NCBI RefSeq assembly: GCF_000515415.1
Contig: NZ_KI911783.1
Coordinates: 3,338,392 to 3,402,391 of the forward strand
Source of the DNA: Bradyrhizobium sp. WSM1417
GTDB taxonomy: Bacteria > Pseudomonadota > Alphaproteobacteria > Rhizobiales > Xanthobacteraceae
Reading direction: 5' to 3'
DNA: 64,000 nt
Positions 18,056-27,024 of the stretch are shown here, in pieces (within the stretch, counting starts at the first letter, position 1; each line of letters begins with the position of its first letter). The notes beneath the pieces are model-generated. The model saw only the letters and a program-made list of their open reading frames with translations, did not search any database and had not been told where the DNA came from. Position numbers and translations under genes: made by a program.

Positions 18056-18673
18056 TCAATCGTTGAGCATTCCAGCCCGCATGGCCAGCCGCACCAGTTC
18101 CGACAGGCTGTTGGCCTGCATCTTGGTCATCACATTGGCCCGGTAGACCTCGATGGTGCGTGGGCTGATGTCGTACTCGCGGGCGATCAGCTTGTTGGAG
18201 AGGCCCGCGATCAGCCCCTCCATGACCTGGCGTTCCCTGGGGCTCAGGGAAGCGACGCGAGCGGCGACGTCCTGCGCGATGGCGTCGTTCTTGGCCGCCG
18301 GCTCGCCCTCGCGGATCGCGGATTCGATCATGGCGACGAGGCGGTCATCTTCGAACGGCTTTTCCAGGAAATCCATGGCACCGAGCTTCATCGCCTCGAC
18401 CGCGAGCGGCACGTCGCCATGGCCGGTCATGATCAGGATTGGAAACCGGCTGCGCTGCGCCTTCAGGCGCTTGAGAAGCTCGATGCCGTCGATGCCGGGC
18501 ATCCGCACGTCGGAGACGACGCAGCCGAAGGCGAGGCCGGGTAGGGCGTCGAGAAAACTCTGCGCGTTGTCGAACAGTGTGACGCCGAAGCCAGCCGAAT
18601 CCAGCAGGAAATTCAGCGAGTCCCGCATCGCCTCGTCGTCGTCAATGACGTAGATGATTCCCTTGGTCGTCAT
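18056..18673 (-). CDS. fixJ: FixJ, two-component response regulator
   Basis: 205 residues. The receiver domain carries acidic residues YVIDDDEA, phosphoacceptor Asp55 (VVSDVRMPGIDG), Thr in MTGHGD and Lys in FLEKPFED. The C-terminal LuxR/NarL helix-turn-helix is LSPRERQVMEGLIAGLSNK, then ISPRTIEVYRANVM. FixL phosphorylates it when oxygen is low, and it then activates fixK2. The start lies 3 nt after the fixL stop, so the two are translated from one transcript. It is transcribed toward fixK2. Confidence 0.97.
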   Translation of the reverse strand: MTTKGIIYVIDDDEAMRDSLNFLLDSAGFGVTLFDNAQSFLDALPGLAFGCVVSDVRMPGIDGIELLKRLKAQRSRFPILIMTGHGDVPLAVEAMKLGAMDFLEKPFEDDRLVAMIESAIREGEPAAKNDAIAQDVAARVASLSPRERQVMEGLIAGLSNKLIAREYDISPRTIEVYRANVMTKMQANSLSELVRLAMRAGMLND

Positions 18674-18676
18674 GGA

Positions 18677-20194
18677 TCAGTTCTCGTCGGCTGCCGGCAA
18701 CGTGAAGCGGAATGTCGCTCCACCCGATGCGTTGCTCTCGGCCCACATCCGGCCGCCGTGAGCCTCGATGATCGAGCGGCTGATGGATAGTCCCACGCCC
18801 ATGCCGGTGTCCTTGGTGGTGAAAAAAGTCTGAAACAGGTTTGGCATGACGTCGTCCTGGAAGCCGGAGCCGGTATCGGAGACCTCGATCTCGATCATGT
18901 CGTCGGCGACGCGGGTGTTGGTGACGACGAGCTCGCGCCGAGGTGACTGCGCCATCGCTTCCAGCGCGTTGCGGAACAGATTGACCAGCACCTGCTGGAT
19001 TTGCACCCGGTCGGCGAGCACGAGATCGGCATTGGGATTGAGGCTGAAGCGAAGCTGCACGTCCTGCTCGCGCGCGCCTGCCAGCCCGAGGGCGCCGGCC
19101 TCTTCGATCAGCTTGGACAGGCTCTCGATCCTTTTCTCCGACTCGCCGCGGGAGACGAAGTCGCGCAAGCGGCGGATGATCTGGCCGGCGCGCAGCGCCT
19201 GCTCGGCGGCGCGGTCCAGCGCGCTCTCGATCTTCGGCGTATTCGGATCCTGGCTTCCGGCGAGCAGCCGCCGCGACCCCTTCATGTAATTGCTGATCGC
19301 TGCCAGCGGCTGGTTGAGCTCGTGAGCGAGGGCGGACGCCATTTCGCCCATCGCGCTCAGCCGCGAGACGTGGACAAGTTCAGACTGTAGTTCCTGGAGC
19401 CGCGCCTGGGTTTTCTGATGCTCGGTCAGATCGCGCACGAAACCGGTATAATAGGGCTCGCCGCCCGACTGCATCTCGCCGATCGACAGGTGCATCGGGA
19501 AGGTGGTGCCGTCGCGGCGCTTGCCGGTCACGATCCGGCCGATGCCGATGATGTGCGGGTCGCCGGTGGTGCGGTAGCGCGCGATGTAGCCGTCGTGACG
19601 TGAGCTGTCGGGCTCCGGCATCAGGATGCGGACGTTCTGGCCGATCGCCTCCGACTCGACCCAGCCGAACAGGCGCTCGGCCGCCGCGCTGAAGAGCTGG
19701 ATGATGCCATGGCCGTCGATGACGATCATGGCATCGGGAATCGTCTGGAGAATCGAGCGGAGGTGACTCTCGCGGGTGCGCAGGGTCTGCTCGACCTGCT
19801 TCTCCTCGTCGACGTCAAGAAAGATGCCGCTGAGATGTCGAGCGGCGCCGGCGTCGTCCCGAATCAGCCCCGCGCGGGCGCGGATCCACTGCGCTCTGCC
19901 CGACGCCCCCGTGACCCTGAAGGACACGTCGAAGCTGCCGCCCCGTTCGGAGACGCGCCGGATCGCGATCTCGACCCGCTCGCGGTCGTTCGGCTCCAGC
20001 CGGGACAGGAACAGCGCGTAACTCACCGATTGGCCGGATTCGATTCCGAACAGGATTCTGGCCGTCTCCGACCACTCCAATTCCAGTGTCTTGAGATCGA
20101 GATCCCAGGTCCCGACGCCAAATCCCTCGATTCGAACCCGGAAATGTTCGCCCCGGCCGTCATCTTGCGGATGAATCACACGGGTCGGCGCCAC
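18677..20194 (-). CDS. fixL: FixL, haem-PAS oxygen-sensing histidine kinase
   Basis: 505 residues from a GTG at 20194 that has GGGAG 8 nt upstream; an upstream ATG would add 20 residues. From this start the haem-ligand histidine is His200 (SRHDGYIARYR), the distal arginine is Arg220 (IGIGRIV) and the autokinase histidine is His291 (ALAHELNQPLAA). All three equal the numbers published for B. japonicum FixL. Domains: PAS-A (about 15-125), haem PAS-B (about 140-257), dimerisation/HisKA, and HATPase_c with N (NLFRNALEAM), G1 (DTGSGF) and G2 (GMGVGLS) boxes. There are no membrane spans, so it is a soluble sensor. Haem-bound O2 turns the kinase off. Confidence 0.97.
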   Translation of the reverse strand: MAPTRVIHPQDDGRGEHFRVRIEGFGVGTWDLDLKTLELEWSETARILFGIESGQSVSYALFLSRLEPNDRERVEIAIRRVSERGGSFDVSFRVTGASGRAQWIRARAGLIRDDAGAARHLSGIFLDVDEEKQVEQTLRTRESHLRSILQTIPDAMIVIDGHGIIQLFSAAAERLFGWVESEAIGQNVRILMPEPDSSRHDGYIARYRTTGDPHIIGIGRIVTGKRRDGTTFPMHLSIGEMQSGGEPYYTGFVRDLTEHQKTQARLQELQSELVHVSRLSAMGEMASALAHELNQPLAAISNYMKGSRRLLAGSQDPNTPKIESALDRAAEQALRAGQIIRRLRDFVSRGESEKRIESLSKLIEEAGALGLAGAREQDVQLRFSLNPNADLVLADRVQIQQVLVNLFRNALEAMAQSPRRELVVTNTRVADDMIEIEVSDTGSGFQDDVMPNLFQTFFTTKDTGMGVGLSISRSIIEAHGGRMWAESNASGGATFRFTLPAADEN

Positions 20195-20326
20195 ACGATC
20201 ACTCCCATTCTGATGCGGGGAACCGCACAGCGTTACCATCGGCAATGTACCCAAGGAGGGGCCAGAGGCAAGTTCCGATGTCTTATACCATTGGCAGATT
20301 TCGGGCCCGCGCGGTGATCCCAGGTT

Positions 20327-20340
20327 TTGATCTATCTCAT
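20327..20340 (+). promoter_or_regulatory. Imperfect FixK2-type box upstream of Usp-CBS genes
   Basis: TTGATCTATCTCAT matches TTG-N8-CAA except for the last base (CAT). The strong left half TTGAT is identical to that of the fixN box. It ends 58 nt before the universal-stress-protein start, a normal distance for a class II activator site. Function is inferred. Confidence 0.35.
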
Positions 20341-20398
20341 CCTGCCAGGCGGCGGCGGGCTTACGATCGGATCAAAGCTCATTGCCCCGGAGACTCCG

Positions 20399-21232
20399 AT
20401 GACATACGCGACCGTGATGGTCAGCCTGGCGCTCGATCAGCCCAATGAGGCGCGGCTTCAGGTGGCGGGCGAGCTTGCCGAACGATTTGAGGCGTCGATC
20501 ATCGGCGTTGCTGCGGCGCAGTTCGCCCCGCCGCTCTACTTCAGCGACGGCGCCGCAGCGCAGGGACTGATCGATGAGGGAGAAGCCTCGGTCAAGCGAC
20601 GCCTGGGCGAACTCGAGGCGCAATTCCGCGCCGCGATCAGGAATCGCGGCGGACATGTGGAATGGCGCAGCGCCATGGATTTCCCGGCGCGCTTTATGTT
20701 CACCCAGGCGCGTTGCGCCGACATCATCGTCACCGGCGGGCAGAGCCCGGCCTTCTCCGACGCCTTCGCGCTCGCGAGCCCCAAGGATTTGGTGATGCAG
20801 GCCGGCCGTCCGATCCTGGTCGTGCCCGACGCCGTCAACTGGCTCGACCTGCGCAGCGTCCTGGTGGCGTGGAAGGATACGCCGGAAGCGCGGCGGGCGC
20901 TCGCCGATGCGCTGCCGATCCTACGCAAGGCCAGGGATGTCACCGTCCTCGCAATTCCCGAAGGCGACGACGACCGGCCCGCCGCGGTCGCTGGCGTGAC
21001 CGACGTAACGGCGTGGCTTGCCCGCCACGGCGTGACCGCGATCGCGCGCGTTTCCGAAGCGGCCCGGAACGAAACCGTCGCCGGGCAACTGGAGAAAATT
21101 GCCGGCGATGTCGGCGCCAGCCTGATCGTCGCCGGTGCCTACGGTCATTCGCGCTTCCGCGAGCTGATCCTCGGCGGCGTCACCCAATATCTGGTCACTC
21201 AATCTGCCCGCTGCGTGCTGCTGTCGCACTGA
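20399..21232 (+). CDS. Tandem universal stress protein (UspA family)
   Basis: 277 residues made of two Usp folds. The first domain begins MTYATVMVSLALD and ends at GRPILVVPD. The second begins SVLVAWKDTPEARRALADALP and ends with the ATP-binding-type G-A-Y-G-H-S-R...LGGVTQYL segment (GAYGHSRFRELILGGVTQYL). The start at 20399 follows CGGAGA. Usp proteins accumulate under stress or growth arrest. Placed between fixL and fixN with an imperfect FixK2 box, this one is probably a low-oxygen Usp. A CBS-domain gene follows after 38 nt and is likely co-transcribed. Confidence 0.88.
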   Translation: MTYATVMVSLALDQPNEARLQVAGELAERFEASIIGVAAAQFAPPLYFSDGAAAQGLIDEGEASVKRRLGELEAQFRAAIRNRGGHVEWRSAMDFPARFMFTQARCADIIVTGGQSPAFSDAFALASPKDLVMQAGRPILVVPDAVNWLDLRSVLVAWKDTPEARRALADALPILRKARDVTVLAIPEGDDDRPAAVAGVTDVTAWLARHGVTAIARVSEAARNETVAGQLEKIAGDVGASLIVAGAYGHSRFRELILGGVTQYLVTQSARCVLLSH

Positions 21233-21270
21233 CGCGGGAGCGATGCAAGACGAATCAAAGAGGACGCGCC

Positions 21271-21696
21271 GTGTACAGATTTCTTGAACAGACCGTCGAC
21301 GGCCACATGACGCACGACGTCAGGACGGTAAGGCGCGACCTCGACCTGCTCGCGCTGAGCGAGATGTTCGAACGCGACGATTTCAATTCCTATCCCGTCG
21401 AGGACGACGGACAGGTCGTCGGCATCGTCACCAAATTCGACATCCTGAAGTGTTTCGCCTTCACGCCGAGCCAGATGCTGCCGCGCTATCGCGACCTGAT
21501 GAGCCGCAAAATCGGCGACGTCATGACGCCCGACTTTATCTATGTCAGCCCGGACACGCGGCTGACGCGCGTGCTCCAGATCATGGTCGAGCACCGCATC
21601 AGGAGCATCATCGTGCTCAACGGCGCGCAGAAGCTGGTCGGAATCGTCGCCCGCGAGGACGTCATCGCAGCGCTCAAGGCGACGGCGCGGGAGTGA
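21271..21696 (+). CDS. Two-CBS-domain protein
   Basis: 141 residues consisting of a pair of CBS motifs: VDGHMTHDVRTVRRDLDLLAL...GQVVGIVTKFDIL and IGDVMTPDFIYVSPDTRL...KLVGIVAREDVIAAL. It starts at GTG 21271 with AGAGGA 7 nt upstream; the nearby ATG at 21243 is out of frame. Stand-alone CBS pairs bind adenine nucleotides and act as energy-state sensors. Its place after the Usp gene and before fixN suggests a role in microaerobic energy metabolism (inference). Confidence 0.88.
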   Translation: MYRFLEQTVDGHMTHDVRTVRRDLDLLALSEMFERDDFNSYPVEDDGQVVGIVTKFDILKCFAFTPSQMLPRYRDLMSRKIGDVMTPDFIYVSPDTRLTRVLQIMVEHRIRSIIVLNGAQKLVGIVAREDVIAALKATARE

Positions 21697-21704
21697 TTGC
21701 TTTC

Positions 21705-21861
21705 CCTTCTCCCCTTGCGGGAGAAGGTGGCGCAAAGCGCCGGATGAGGGGTATGTCTCGGCATATCCAACTGCGAGAGTTGTGGTTGCGGAGAGATACC
21801 CCTCACCCAAAAGAGATTGCCGTACCGCCCTCGCTGCCCTCTCCCACAAGGGGAGAGGGCA
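21705..21861. repeat. Mosaic palindromic repeat upstream of fixN
   Basis: Three nested inverted repeats: CCTTCTCCC / GGGAGAAGG (21705-21713, 21719-21727); GAGGGGTATGTCTC / GAGAGATACCCCTC (21736-21749, 21791-21804, one mismatch); and TGCCCTCTCCC / GGGAGAGGGCA (21835-21845, 21851-21861). The 'ccctctccc...gggagaggg' and 'cggatgagggg' words are typical of dispersed repeats in rhizobial genomes. It ends 46 nt before the FixK2 box of fixN. Confidence 0.65.
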
Positions 21862-21907
21862 CTGCAACTGGCGCCGCATCACCCACATTAACAGAAATCC
21901 ACCTAGC

Positions 21908-21921
21908 TTGATTTCAATCAA
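21908..21921 (+). promoter_or_regulatory. FixK2 box of fixNOQP
   Basis: TTGATTTCAATCAA is a perfect palindromic TTGA-N6-TCAA site matching the FNR/FixK consensus. It ends 56 nt before the fixN ATG. With activation from about -41, transcription would begin near 21955. Confidence 0.88.
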
Positions 21922-21977
21922 TTCGCCGCGAGGGTGAATGTGGTTTCTGGCCCTGTGTTCTTTCAGAGAGAATCCGC

Positions 21978-23627
21978 ATGAGCCAGCCCTCCATCTCCAA
22001 GTCCATGACATCAGGTGAAAGCGGCCTGGCTGTCGTGTTCGCGGTCACCGCCTTCCTCTGCGTGATTGCCTCGGCCAAGGCGCTCGATGCGCCCTTCGCC
22101 TTCCATGCCGCGCTGAGCGCGGCGGCTAGCCTCGCGGCGGTCTTCTGCATCATCAACCGTTACCTCGACCGGCCGGCGGCGCTGCCGCCTGCGGAGATCA
22201 ACGGCCGGCCCAATTACAACATGGGCCCCATCAAGTTCTCCTCCGTCATGGCGATGTTCTGGGGCATTGCCGGCTTTCTCGTCGGCCTCATCATCGCCTC
22301 GCAACTGGCGTGGCCGGCGCTGAACTTCGATCTGCCCTGGACCAGCTTCGGCCGCCTGCGTCCGCTGCACACGTCCGCGGTGATCTTCGCTTTCGGCGGC
22401 AACGTCCTGATCGCGACCTCCTTCTACGTCGTCCAGAAGAGCTGCCGCGTTCGCCTCGCAGGCGATCTCGCGCCATGGTTCGTCGTCGTCGGCTACAATT
22501 TCTTCATCCTGATCGCCGGCACCGGCTATCTGCTCGGCGTCACCCAGTCGAAGGAATATGCCGAGCCGGAATGGTACGCCGATCTGTGGCTGACCATCGT
22601 CTGGGTCACCTATCTGCTGGTCTTTCTTGCCACGATCATCAAGCGCAAGGAACCGCACATCTTCGTCGCGAACTGGTTCTATCTCGCTTTCATCGTGACG
22701 ATTGCGGTCCTGCATCTCGGCAACAACCCGGCGCTGCCGGTCTCGGTGTTCGGCTCGAAATCCTACATCGCCTGGGGCGGCATCCAGGACGCCATGTTCC
22801 AGTGGTGGTACGGCCACAACGCGGTCGGCTTCTTCCTGACCGCCGGCTTCCTCGCCATCATGTACTACTTCATCCCCAAGCGCGCCGAGCGGCCGATCTA
22901 TTCCTACCGTCTCTCGATCATCCACTTCTGGGCGCTGATTTTCCTCTACATCTGGGCCGGCCCGCACCATCTGCACTACACGGCGCTGCCGGACTGGACC
23001 CAGACGCTCGGCATGACCTTCTCCATCATGCTGTGGATGCCGTCCTGGGGCGGCATGATCAACGGCCTGATGACGCTGTCGGGCGCCTGGGACAAGCTGC
23101 GCACCGATCCCGTGCTGCGCATGCTCGTGGTCTCCGTCGCCTTCTACGGCATGTCGACCTTCGAAGGCCCGATGATGTCGATCAAGGTGGTCAACTCGCT
23201 CAGCCACTACACCGACTGGACCATCGGCCACGTGCACTCCGGCGCGCTCGGCTGGGTCGGCTTCGTTTCCTTTGGCGCGCTCTACTGCCTGGTGCCCTGG
23301 ATCTGGAATCGCAAGGGTCTCTACAGCCTCAAGCTCGTCAACTGGCACTTCTGGATCGCGACGCTTGGCATCGTCCTCTACATCTCGGCAATGTGGGTGT
23401 CCGGCATCCTCCAGGGCCTGATGTGGCGCGCTTACACCTCGCTCGGCTTCCTCGAATATTCCTTCATCGAGACCGTCGAGGCGATGCATCCCTTCTACAT
23501 CATCCGCGCAGCCGGCGGCGGGCTGTTCCTGATCGGCGCGTTGATCATGGCCTATAATCTCTGGATGACGATTCGCGTCGGCGAGCAGGAAGTCCAGATG
23601 CCCGTCGCTCTTCAGCCGGCGGAATGA
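21978..23627 (+). CDS. fixN: cbb3-type cytochrome c oxidase catalytic subunit I
   Basis: 549 residues with 12 or more membrane helices. This is the haem-copper subunit CcoN, which reduces O2 to water with high affinity and pumps protons. Visible markers are [15 protein letters not shown] (haem b histidine), [19 protein letters not shown] (first CuB histidine), [11 protein letters not shown] (the Tyr and His of the cbb3-type site), [13 protein letters not shown] (CuB histidine pair) and [11 protein letters not shown] (haem histidines). First gene of the fixNOQP operon, preceded by a perfect FixK2 box. The fixO start lies 10 nt after the stop. Confidence 0.97.
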   Translation: MSQPSISKSMTSGESGLAVVFAVTAFLCVIASAKALDAPFAFHAALSAAASLAAVFCIINRYLDRPAALPPAEINGRPNYNMGPIKFSSVMAMFWGIAGFLVGLIIASQLAWPALNFDLPWTSFGRLRPLHTSAVIFAFGGNVLIATSFYVVQKSCRVRLAGDLAPWFVVVGYNFFILIAGTGYLLGVTQSKEYAEPEWYADLWLTIVWVTYLLVFLATIIKRKEPHIFVANWFYLAFIVTIAVLHLGNNPALPVSVFGSKSYIAWGGIQDAMFQWWYGHNAVGFFLTAGFLAIMYYFIPKRAERPIYSYRLSIIHFWALIFLYIWAGPHHLHYTALPDWTQTLGMTFSIMLWMPSWGGMINGLMTLSGAWDKLRTDPVLRMLVVSVAFYGMSTFEGPMMSIKVVNSLSHYTDWTIGHVHSGALGWVGFVSFGALYCLVPWIWNRKGLYSLKLVNWHFWIATLGIVLYISAMWVSGILQGLMWRAYTSLGFLEYSFIETVEAMHPFYIIRAAGGGLFLIGALIMAYNLWMTIRVGEQEVQMPVALQPAE

Positions 23628-23637
23628 GGAGTTTTCC

Positions 23638-24372
23638 ATGTCGTTCTGGACACGCCACCAAATCTTCGAAAAGAACTCGATCATTCTGATCGTTGGCATC
23701 CTGCTGGTGATCGCGATCGGCGGCCTCGTCGAGATCACTCCGCTGTTCTACCTCAAGAGCACGATCGAGGCGGTCGACGGGATCAGGCCGTATACGCCGT
23801 TGGAGCTCGCCGGGCGCAACGTCTACATCCGCGAGGGCTGCTATCTCTGCCATTCGCAGATGATCCGCCCCTTGCGCGACGAGGTCGAGCGCTACGGCCA
23901 TTTCTCGCTGGCCGCCGAGAGCATGTACGACCATCCGTTCCAGTGGGGCTCGAAGCGCACCGGTCCCGATCTTGCCCGCGTCGGCGCCAAATATTCCGAC
24001 GACTGGCACGTCACCCATCTGACCAACCCGCGCGCAATCGTGCCGCAGTCGGTCATGCCTGGCTATCCGTTCCTCAGCAAGACCGAGGTCGATCCGGACA
24101 CGATCGCCGACCACATGCGCACGCTGCGGACCGTCGGTACGCCCTACACCGACGACCAGATCGCCAATGCGAGCGCCGACATGAAGGCCCAGGCCGATCC
24201 GGACAATGCCGGCTCCGACGCTTTCACCAAGCGCTACGCCAAGGCCGTGGTGCGCAACTTCGACGGCAAGGCCGGCACGCCGACCGAGATGGACGCGCTG
24301 ATCGCCTATCTCCAGATGCTCGGCACGCTGGTCGACTTCAAGATCTACAACGAGAAAGCCAATCTTCGCTGA
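23638..24372 (+). CDS. fixO: cbb3 oxidase mono-haem cytochrome c subunit II
   Basis: 244 residues: a membrane anchor (about 15-35), then a periplasmic domain with a single haem-c site, Cys68-x-x-Cys71-His72 ([14 protein letters not shown]). Its axial methionine is probably in VMPGYPFLS. The [20 protein letters not shown] segment is characteristic of CcoO. It receives electrons and passes them to FixN. GAGGAG precedes the ATG. Second gene of the operon. Confidence 0.97.
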   Translation: MSFWTRHQIFEKNSIILIVGILLVIAIGGLVEITPLFYLKSTIEAVDGIRPYTPLELAGRNVYIREGCYLCHSQMIRPLRDEVERYGHFSLAAESMYDHPFQWGSKRTGPDLARVGAKYSDDWHVTHLTNPRAIVPQSVMPGYPFLSKTEVDPDTIADHMRTLRTVGTPYTDDQIANASADMKAQADPDNAGSDAFTKRYAKAVVRNFDGKAGTPTEMDALIAYLQMLGTLVDFKIYNEKANLR

Positions 24373-24385
24373 GAAGGCACCAACG

Positions 24386-24550
24386 ATGAAAGCCATCCTG
24401 ACCCTCGACAATCTCGCGTCCGGTCTCGTGACCACGATCTGGACGCCGGTGTTCGTCGCGATCTTTCTCGCGATCATCGCCTACGCATTATGGCCCCGTA
24501 ACAAGGCAGCTTTCGACGAAGCGGCACACCTGCCGTTGCGGGAGGAGTAA
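24386..24550 (+). CDS. fixQ: cbb3 oxidase small subunit CcoQ
   Basis: A 54-residue protein: N-terminus MKAILTLDNLASG, one membrane helix (about 19-38, VFVAIFLAIIAYALW), then a short charged tail (PRNKAAFDEAAHLPLREE). This is the size and layout of CcoQ, which stabilises the oxidase complex. It lies 13 nt after fixO and 6 nt before fixP; the GGGAGGAG at its own 3' end serves as ribosome site for fixP. Confidence 0.95.
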   Translation: MKAILTLDNLASGLVTTIWTPVFVAIFLAIIAYALWPRNKAAFDEAAHLPLREE

Positions 24551-24556
24551 GAGATC

Positions 24557-25432
24557 ATGACCGATCATCATAGCGACATCGATCCCGTCTCCGGCAGGTC
24601 CACGACCGGACATGAGTGGGACGGCATCAAGGAGCTCAACACGCCGCTGCCGCGCTGGTGGGTAATCACCTTCTACCTCACCATCGTCTGGGCGATCGGC
24701 TACTGGATCGTGTATCCGGCATGGCCGCTGATCTCCAGCAATACCACGGGCCTGTTCGGCTACTCGACGCGCGCCGACGTCGCGGTCGAGCTCGCCAACC
24801 TCGAGAAGATCCGCGGGGCCAAGATGGTTGCGCTGGGCGCGGCCTCGCTTGCCGACATCGAGAAGGATCCGGCGCTGCTCGCGCTCGCGCGCGCCAAGGG
24901 CAAAACCGTGTTCGGCGACAATTGCGCACCATGCCACGGTTCAGGCGGCGCGGGTGCCAAGGGCTATCCGAACCTGAACGACGACGACTGGCTGTGGGGC
25001 GGATCGCTCGACCAGATCATGCAGACCATCCAGTTCGGCGCACGTTCCGGCCACGCTAAGGCGCACGAAGGCCAGATGCTCGCCTTCGGCAAGGACGGCG
25101 TGCTGAAACCGGACGAAATCGTCACGGCCGCCAACTATGTCCGGGCACTGTCGGGCCTTCCGACCCGCAAGGGCTATGACGCGGCCAAGGGCGAGAAGAT
25201 CTTCGCGGAGAATTGCGTCGCCTGCCATGGCGACGGCGGCAAGGGCAATCCGGAGATGGGCGCTCCCAATTTGACCGACAAGATCTGGCTCTATGGTTCG
25301 GACGAGGCGTCGCTGATCGAGACCATCAGCCAGGGCCGCGCGGGTGTGATGCCGGCCTGGGAAGGGCGGCTCGATCCCGCCACGATCAAGGCGATGGCAG
25401 TTTACGTCCACTCGCTCGGCGGCGGAAAATAG
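24557..25432 (+). CDS. fixP: cbb3 oxidase di-haem cytochrome c subunit III
   Basis: 291 residues: cytoplasmic N-terminus, membrane anchor (about 34-58), then two cytochrome c domains with haem sites Cys123-x-x-Cys126-His127 (CAPCHGSG) and Cys220-x-x-Cys223-His224 (CVACHGDG). The HEWDGIKELNTPLPRWW entry to the membrane is a CcoP hallmark. It is the entry point for electrons from the bc1 complex through soluble or membrane cytochromes c. Last gene of the fixNOQP operon; a strong hairpin follows 12 nt later. Confidence 0.97.
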   Translation: MTDHHSDIDPVSGRSTTGHEWDGIKELNTPLPRWWVITFYLTIVWAIGYWIVYPAWPLISSNTTGLFGYSTRADVAVELANLEKIRGAKMVALGAASLADIEKDPALLALARAKGKTVFGDNCAPCHGSGGAGAKGYPNLNDDDWLWGGSLDQIMQTIQFGARSGHAKAHEGQMLAFGKDGVLKPDEIVTAANYVRALSGLPTRKGYDAAKGEKIFAENCVACHGDGGKGNPEMGAPNLTDKIWLYGSDEASLIETISQGRAGVMPAWEGRLDPATIKAMAVYVHSLGGGK

Positions 25433-25444
25433 CCAATTCGGAAC

Positions 25445-25475
25445 AAGCGGGGGCGAACAAAAAACGCCCCCGCTT
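25445..25475 (+). terminator. Hairpin ending fixNOQP
   Basis: A perfect 11-bp stem: AAGCGGGGGCG (25445-25455), A-rich 9-nt loop, CGCCCCCGCTT (25465-25475). A T run is lacking downstream. The last two bases of the stem are also the first two of the FixK2 box of fixG. Confidence 0.65.
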
Positions 25476-25487
25476 GCGCTGGATCAA
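25474..25487 (+). promoter_or_regulatory. FixK2 box of fixGHIS
   Basis: TTGCGCTGGATCAA fits TTG-N8-CAA. It ends 55 nt before the fixG ATG, almost the same spacing as at fixN (56 nt), which supports a common class II activation geometry. Confidence 0.75.
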
Positions 25488-25542
25488 CTGACGCGGCGGC
25501 GTCGGGTCTAGGTTTTATCGCACCTCTCGAAAGCTGCAGGCG

Positions 25543-27009
25543 ATGAACAGGCCCGTGAACCCAAAAGACCTCCCAATAGACGATGACAACGGGCCGCTCT
25601 ATGTGGCCCAGAAGAAAGTCTATCCCCAAAGCATCTCCGGCACCTTCCGCCGGATCAAATGGGGCCTGATGGCGTTCTGCCTCGGCGTCTATTACTTCCT
25701 GCCGTTCGTGCGCTGGAACCGCGGCCTCGGTGCTCCGAGCCAGGCGGTGCTGATCGATCTTCCCAACAGCCGCTTCTATTTCTTCTTCATCGAGCTGTGG
25801 CCGCAGGAGGTCTACTACTTCACCGGCCTGCTGATCGTTGCCGCGGTGGCGCTATTCCTGATGAACTCGGTCGGCGGCCGCATCTGGTGCGGCTATCTCT
25901 GTCCGCAGACGGTGTGGACGGACCTGTTCTATGCCGTCGAGCGTCTGGTCGAGGGCGACCGGCGCGAGCGGATGAAGAAGGACAAATCGTCCGACCCGAT
26001 GAAGCTGGAGCGCATCTCCGAGATCGTGCTCAAGCATTCGATCTGGCTCTTGATCGGGTGGTGGACCGGCGGCGCCTGGGTGCTCTATTTCAACGACGCA
26101 CCGACGCTGGTCAGGGAACTCGTCACCTTCCAGGCGCCGATGATCGCCTATATCTGGATCGGCATCCTGACGGCTACGACCTACGTGCTCGCCGGCTTCA
26201 TGCGCGAGCAGGTCTGCACCTATATGTGCCCGTGGCCGCGGATCCAGGCCGCGCTCACCGACGAATGGGCGCTCAACGTGACCTATCGTTACGATCGCGG
26301 CGAGAAGCGTACGTCGGTGAAGAAGGCGGCCGAGCTGCGCGCGCTCGGCGAGCAAGTCGGCGACTGCGTCGACTGCTATCAATGCGTTGCCGTGTGCCCG
26401 ACCGGCATCGACATCCGCAACGGACCGCAGCTCGAATGCATCCAGTGCGGGCTCTGCATCGATGCCTGCGACAACGTGATGGCGAAAATCGGCCGGCCGA
26501 AGCGGCTGATCGGCTATGACAACGACGTCAACATCCAGCGCCGCCAGGAAGGCAAGGCGCCGATCTACCGCATCGTCCGGGCTCGCACCGTCGCCTACAG
26601 CGCGATCATCGCGGCGGTCGGCGGCATCATGATCTATACGCTGGCGACCCGCAGCCTGCTCGACGTCAACGTGCTGCACGACCGCAACCCGGTCGCGGTC
26701 AGGCTTAGCGATGGCTCGATCCGCAACGCTTATACGGTGCGGTTGCTCAACAAGAGCGGCTACGACCGGGTCATCGCGATCGACGCGAACGGTCCGGTCA
26801 ATGCGACGATCCATGTCATCGGGGTCGATTCCGTGACGCCGGACCGGCCGATGATCGTGGTTCCGCGCGACTCCACCAGCGAGCTGCGGCTACTCGTGAC
26901 CGCGCCGGCGGAGGGCAATCCGGAAAAGTCGATCCCGGTTCGCTTTCACGTCACCGATATCGGCCTCGGCGAAGTCGCCAGCGCCACCGACAATTTCGTC
27001 GCGCCGTAG
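25543..27009 (+). CDS. fixG: FixG/CcoG, membrane Fe-S protein for cbb3 oxidase copper assembly
   Basis: 488 residues: membrane helices in the first ~200 residues, with cysteine motifs GYLCPQTVWTD and EQVCTYMCPWPRIQ. Then come two ferredoxin-type [4Fe-4S] clusters (CVDCYQCVAVCP and CIQCGLCIDACD), another helix (about 345-365) and a C-terminal periplasmic Ig-like FixG domain. CcoG proteins are linked to reduction of Cu(II) during cbb3 assembly. The ribosome site is weak (GCAGG). First gene of fixGHIS, behind its own FixK2 box. Confidence 0.96.
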   Translation: MNRPVNPKDLPIDDDNGPLYVAQKKVYPQSISGTFRRIKWGLMAFCLGVYYFLPFVRWNRGLGAPSQAVLIDLPNSRFYFFFIELWPQEVYYFTGLLIVAAVALFLMNSVGGRIWCGYLCPQTVWTDLFYAVERLVEGDRRERMKKDKSSDPMKLERISEIVLKHSIWLLIGWWTGGAWVLYFNDAPTLVRELVTFQAPMIAYIWIGILTATTYVLAGFMREQVCTYMCPWPRIQAALTDEWALNVTYRYDRGEKRTSVKKAAELRALGEQVGDCVDCYQCVAVCPTGIDIRNGPQLECIQCGLCIDACDNVMAKIGRPKRLIGYDNDVNIQRRQEGKAPIYRIVRARTVAYSAIIAAVGGIMIYTLATRSLLDVNVLHDRNPVAVRLSDGSIRNAYTVRLLNKSGYDRVIAIDANGPVNATIHVIGVDSVTPDRPMIVVPRDSTSELRLLVTAPAEGNPEKSIPVRFHVTDIGLGEVASATDNFVAP

Positions 27010-27024
27010 GATCAGGAGCCCGCC

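Noticed and set aside
20120..20150. GATTCGAACCC as a possible tRNA T-arm
   Set aside because: It lies inside the fixL coding sequence and no acceptor or anticodon stem can be built around it; no tRNA was found in the window.
22011..23738. A 575-codon minus-strand open frame across fixN
   Set aside because: Composition (Asp, His, Arg rich, no hydrophobic core) marks it as a shadow of fixN, which has unmistakable catalytic motifs.
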